Source of the DNA: Modestobacter sp.
Lineage (GTDB): Bacteria; Actinomycetota; Actinomycetes; Mycobacteriales; Geodermatophilaceae
Length of the DNA stretch: 6,394 bases
Reading direction: 5' to 3'
Assembly (NCBI GenBank): GCA_025966175.1
Contig: JAOPVN010000385.1
Span: 1 to 6,394 of the forward strand
Part shown: in pieces, positions 5,170 to 6,394 of the stretch
How the letters are laid out: every line of letters starts with the position of its first letter
How positions within the stretch are numbered: the stretch's first letter is position 1
Position numbers and translations under genes: made by a program
Notes under the pieces: model-generated
Seen by the model: the letters and a program-made list of their open reading frames with translations, nothing else
What the model was told of the DNA's origin: nothing
Databases searched by the model: none

Positions 5170-5175
5170 ACGCTA
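5170..5175 (-). promoter_or_regulatory. Candidate -10 box for the MFS gene
   Basis: TAGCGT fits the TANNNT pattern used by actinobacterial housekeeping sigma factors and would place transcription start near 5163, about 50 nt before the GTG at 5114. No convincing -35 box is found 16-19 nt upstream. It supports the shorter MFS start only weakly. Confidence 0.25.
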
Positions 5176-5285
5176 ACCGACCTCACTGTGTGCCGCGGGC
5201 CGAGAGCTGGACCTCTCGTCCTCCTGGCGATGCCCCGTCCAGGGCGCCGCCCCGAGCGTCGGATGGCGCCCCAACCGGAGGCTCA

Positions 5286-5344
5286 CCCCGAGCTTGCGAG
5301 GGATGAGGGGGACGGGGTCCTTCTCATCCCTCGCAAGCTCGGGG
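5286..5344 (-). repeat. Perfect 22-bp inverted repeat (bidirectional hairpin)
   Basis: The arms 5286-5307 and 5323-5344 are exact inverse complements (CCCCGAGCTTGCGAG... and ...CTCGCAAGCTCGGGG) around a 15-nt loop, with further pairing possible inside the loop. The arms are the inverted cores of two adjacent GAAGGACCCC units (5286-5323 and 5324-5360, minus strand). The stretch between PEPCK and MFS (5115-5522) is otherwise gene-free, and this hairpin could serve as a terminator for PEPCK transcripts. Family-wide dispersal is suspected but not shown here. Confidence 0.75.
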
Positions 5345-5360
5345 AGGACGGGGGTCCTTC
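5324..5360 (-). repeat. GAAGGACCCC/GAGCTTGCGAG repeat unit with inverted core
   Basis: The unit starts with GAAGGACCCC (5360-5351) like its neighbours at 5323-5314 and 5521-5512. Its core, however, reads CCCCGAGCTTGCGAGGG in the direction opposite to the other two units. It sits directly head-to-tail against the unit 5286-5323. The flip of the core is what creates the 22-bp inverted repeat. Confidence 0.6.
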
Positions 5361-5364
5361 ACGC

Positions 5365-5410
5365 ACGAGGTCCCGCCCTCCGACCACGCTGTCGGGGGAC
5401 GGGACCTCGT
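5365..5410 (-). terminator. Long imperfect hairpin downstream of PEPCK
   Basis: Positions 5365-5384 pair with 5391-5410 over 20 positions with 18 Watson-Crick pairs, one G-T and one mismatch, around the 6-nt loop CACGCT. The outer 11 bp (ACGAGGTCCCG/CGGGACCTCGT) are perfect. It begins 113 nt after the PEPCK stop codon and has no U-tract. It is the best candidate for the PEPCK transcription terminator in this gap, and it could also stabilise the 3' end. Confidence 0.55.
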
Positions 5411-5482
5411 CGAGGGACCGGACCGGCGCGGCGACGCTGCCGCCCGGCCAGGCCCGGTCAGTGGCCCCAGTGCAGGGTCCCG

Positions 5483-5521
5483 CCGCGAGCTTGCGAGCGG
5501 TGGGGGGCAGCGGGGTCCTTC
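5483..5521 (-). repeat. GAAGGACCCC/CTCGCAAGCTC repeat unit at the PEPCK 3' end
   Basis: Starting 2 nt past the PEPCK stop codon, the minus strand reads GAAGGACCCCGCTGCCCC, then CACCG and CTCGCAAGCTCGCGG. This aligns along its whole length with the unit at 5323-5286 (GAAGGACCCCGTCCCCC...CTCGCAAGCTCGGGG). Direct repetition with about 160 nt between copies suggests a small dispersed element or a shared 3'-end signal. Pairing within this copy is weak (CCGC/GCGG). Confidence 0.6.
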
Positions 5522-5522
5522 T

Positions 5523-6394
5523 TCAGGCGAGCCGGCTCTTGAGGATCTCCAGCTCGTCCCACATGGTGCTCGGCAGCTTGTCGCCGAACTTCTCGAACCA
5601 CTCGGTGATCTGCGGGATCTCGGCCTGCCACTCCGCCTTGTCCACGCGCAGCGCCTGCTCGACCTGCTCGCGGCTCATGCCCAGGCCCGAGACGTCCAGC
5701 GAGTCCGTCGTCGGCACGTGCCCGACCGGGGTCTCCTCGGCCGCGGCGGTGCCCTCGAGACGCTCGATGACCCACTTCAGCACCCGGCTGTTCTCGCCGA
5801 AGCCCGGCCACAGGAAGCCGCCGTCCTGGTCCCGACGGAACCAGTTCACGTAGAAGATGCGCGGCAGCTTGCTGGCGTCGCGCTGCTTGCCGGTCTCGAC
5901 CCAGTGGCCGAAGTAGTCCCCGGCGTTGTAGCCGATGAAGGGCAGCATGGCGAAGGGGTCGCGGCGGACGACGCCGACGGCGCCGGTCGCGGCAGCCGTC
6001 GTCTCCGAGGAGAGCGTCGCGCCCATGAAGACGCCGTGGTTCCAGTCCCGCGCCTCGCTGACCAGGGGGATCGTCGTCTTCCGGCGACCGCCGAAGAGGA
6101 TCGCCGAGATCGGCACACCCTTCGGGTCGGTGTACTCCGGCGCCAGGATCGGGCACTGGGTGATCGGCGTGCAGAACCGGCTGTTCGGGTGGCTGGAGGG
6201 CTCCTCCGACTCCGGCGTCCAGTCCTCGCCCTTCCAGCTGGTGAGGTGGGCCGGCGGCTCGTCGGTCATCCCCTCCCACCAGATGTCGCCGTCGTCGGTG
6301 AGCGCGACGTTGGTGAACACCGAGTTGCCCTGGTCGATGGTGCGCATCGCGTTGGGGTTGGTGTCCCAGCCGGTGCCGGGGGCGACGCCGAACA
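5523..6394 (-). CDS. pckG: Phosphoenolpyruvate carboxykinase (GTP), C-terminal half (partial)
   Basis: This is the C-terminal 289 residues of a roughly 600-residue cytosolic enzyme that interconverts oxaloacetate plus GTP with PEP, CO2 and GDP, at the entry to gluconeogenesis. The first visible residues are FGVAPGTGWDTNPNAMRT, so the kinase-1a P-loop lies beyond the window edge. Signature blocks, numbered in this fragment, include SRFCTPITQCP (71-81), FGGRRKTTIPLV (100-111), EARDWNHGVFMGA (113-125) and YNAGDYFGHW (155-164). The nucleotide-binding set Trp184, Phe185, Phe193, Phe198 and Asn201 in VNWFR and FLWPGFGENSRVL has the same spacing as the guanine-binding residues of human PEPCK, which marks the GTP-dependent class. 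The frame is intact to the TGA at 5523. An isolated ATG at 6347 is internal methionine, not the start. The promoter lies outside the window. Confidence 0.97.
   Translation of the reverse strand, partial: FGVAPGTGWDTNPNAMRTIDQGNSVFTNVALTDDGDIWWEGMTDEPPAHLTSWKGEDWTPESEEPSSHPNSRFCTPITQCPILAPEYTDPKGVPISAILFGGRRKTTIPLVSEARDWNHGVFMGATLSSETTAAATGAVGVVRRDPFAMLPFIGYNAGDYFGHWVETGKQRDASKLPRIFYVNWFRRDQDGGFLWPGFGENSRVLKWVIERLEGTAAAEETPVGHVPTTDSLDVSGLGMSREQVEQALRVDKAEWQAEIPQITEWFEKFGDKLPSTMWDELEILKSRLA

Noticed and set aside
5187..5285. AGGAGG-like site in the gap upstream of the MFS gene
   Set aside because: No ATG or GTG follows at a workable distance, so it does not define a gene start.
1..6394. tRNA, rRNA, CRISPR array, transposase or prophage
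   Set aside because: No cloverleaf with CCA-end context, no regularly spaced repeat-spacer pattern and no integrase or transposase frame was seen. The only repeats are the three units at 5286-5521.

Overview
The window is very GC-rich with GC-ending codons, GTG starts and short intergenic gaps, which points to a high-GC actinobacterium. From memory, the gene types and the GAGCTTGCGAG-type intergenic repeats recall Geodermatophilaceae (Blastococcus, Modestobacter, Geodermatophilus). That assignment is an impression, not a search result. Every gene I can support is on the minus strand, so transcription runs from high to low coordinates. Long plus-strand open frames are antisense shadows.

In transcription order, the window starts with the C-terminal half of GTP-type phosphoenolpyruvate carboxykinase (5523-6394, cut by the window edge). 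A gene-free stretch of about 400 bp follows (5115-5522). It carries three related GAAGGACCCC...GAGCTTGCGAG repeat units, two of which form a perfect 22-bp inverted repeat, and a second long imperfect hairpin. Next is a 12-TM MFS transporter (3900-5114).

The most interesting block is 3130-3874: a consensus-like promoter, a 26-residue probably leaderless Cys-containing leader peptide, a hairpin across its stop codon, a C-rich stretch resembling a Rho loading site, then a cysteine dioxygenase-family gene overlapped by 4 nt with a single-domain rhodanese gene. This looks like a sulfur-amino-acid unit under translation-coupled attenuation. Leader peptides of this type usually sit in front of sulfur acquisition genes. 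Here the leader precedes a cysteine-consuming enzyme, so the direction of control is an open question.

Downstream are an acVLRF1-type peptidyl-tRNA hydrolase (1971-2636), with a GC-rich hairpin just before it and a 12-bp palindrome across its start codon, and a 4,5-dihydroxyphthalate decarboxylase-like, periplasmic-binding-fold protein without a signal peptide (829-1821), preceded by a perfect 11-bp stem-loop in its probable 5' UTR. The window ends with a small SigE-type ECF sigma factor (114-632) whose stop overlaps the start of a truncated gene (1-121), probably its membrane or anti-sigma partner. No tRNA, rRNA, CRISPR array, transposase or phage gene is visible.
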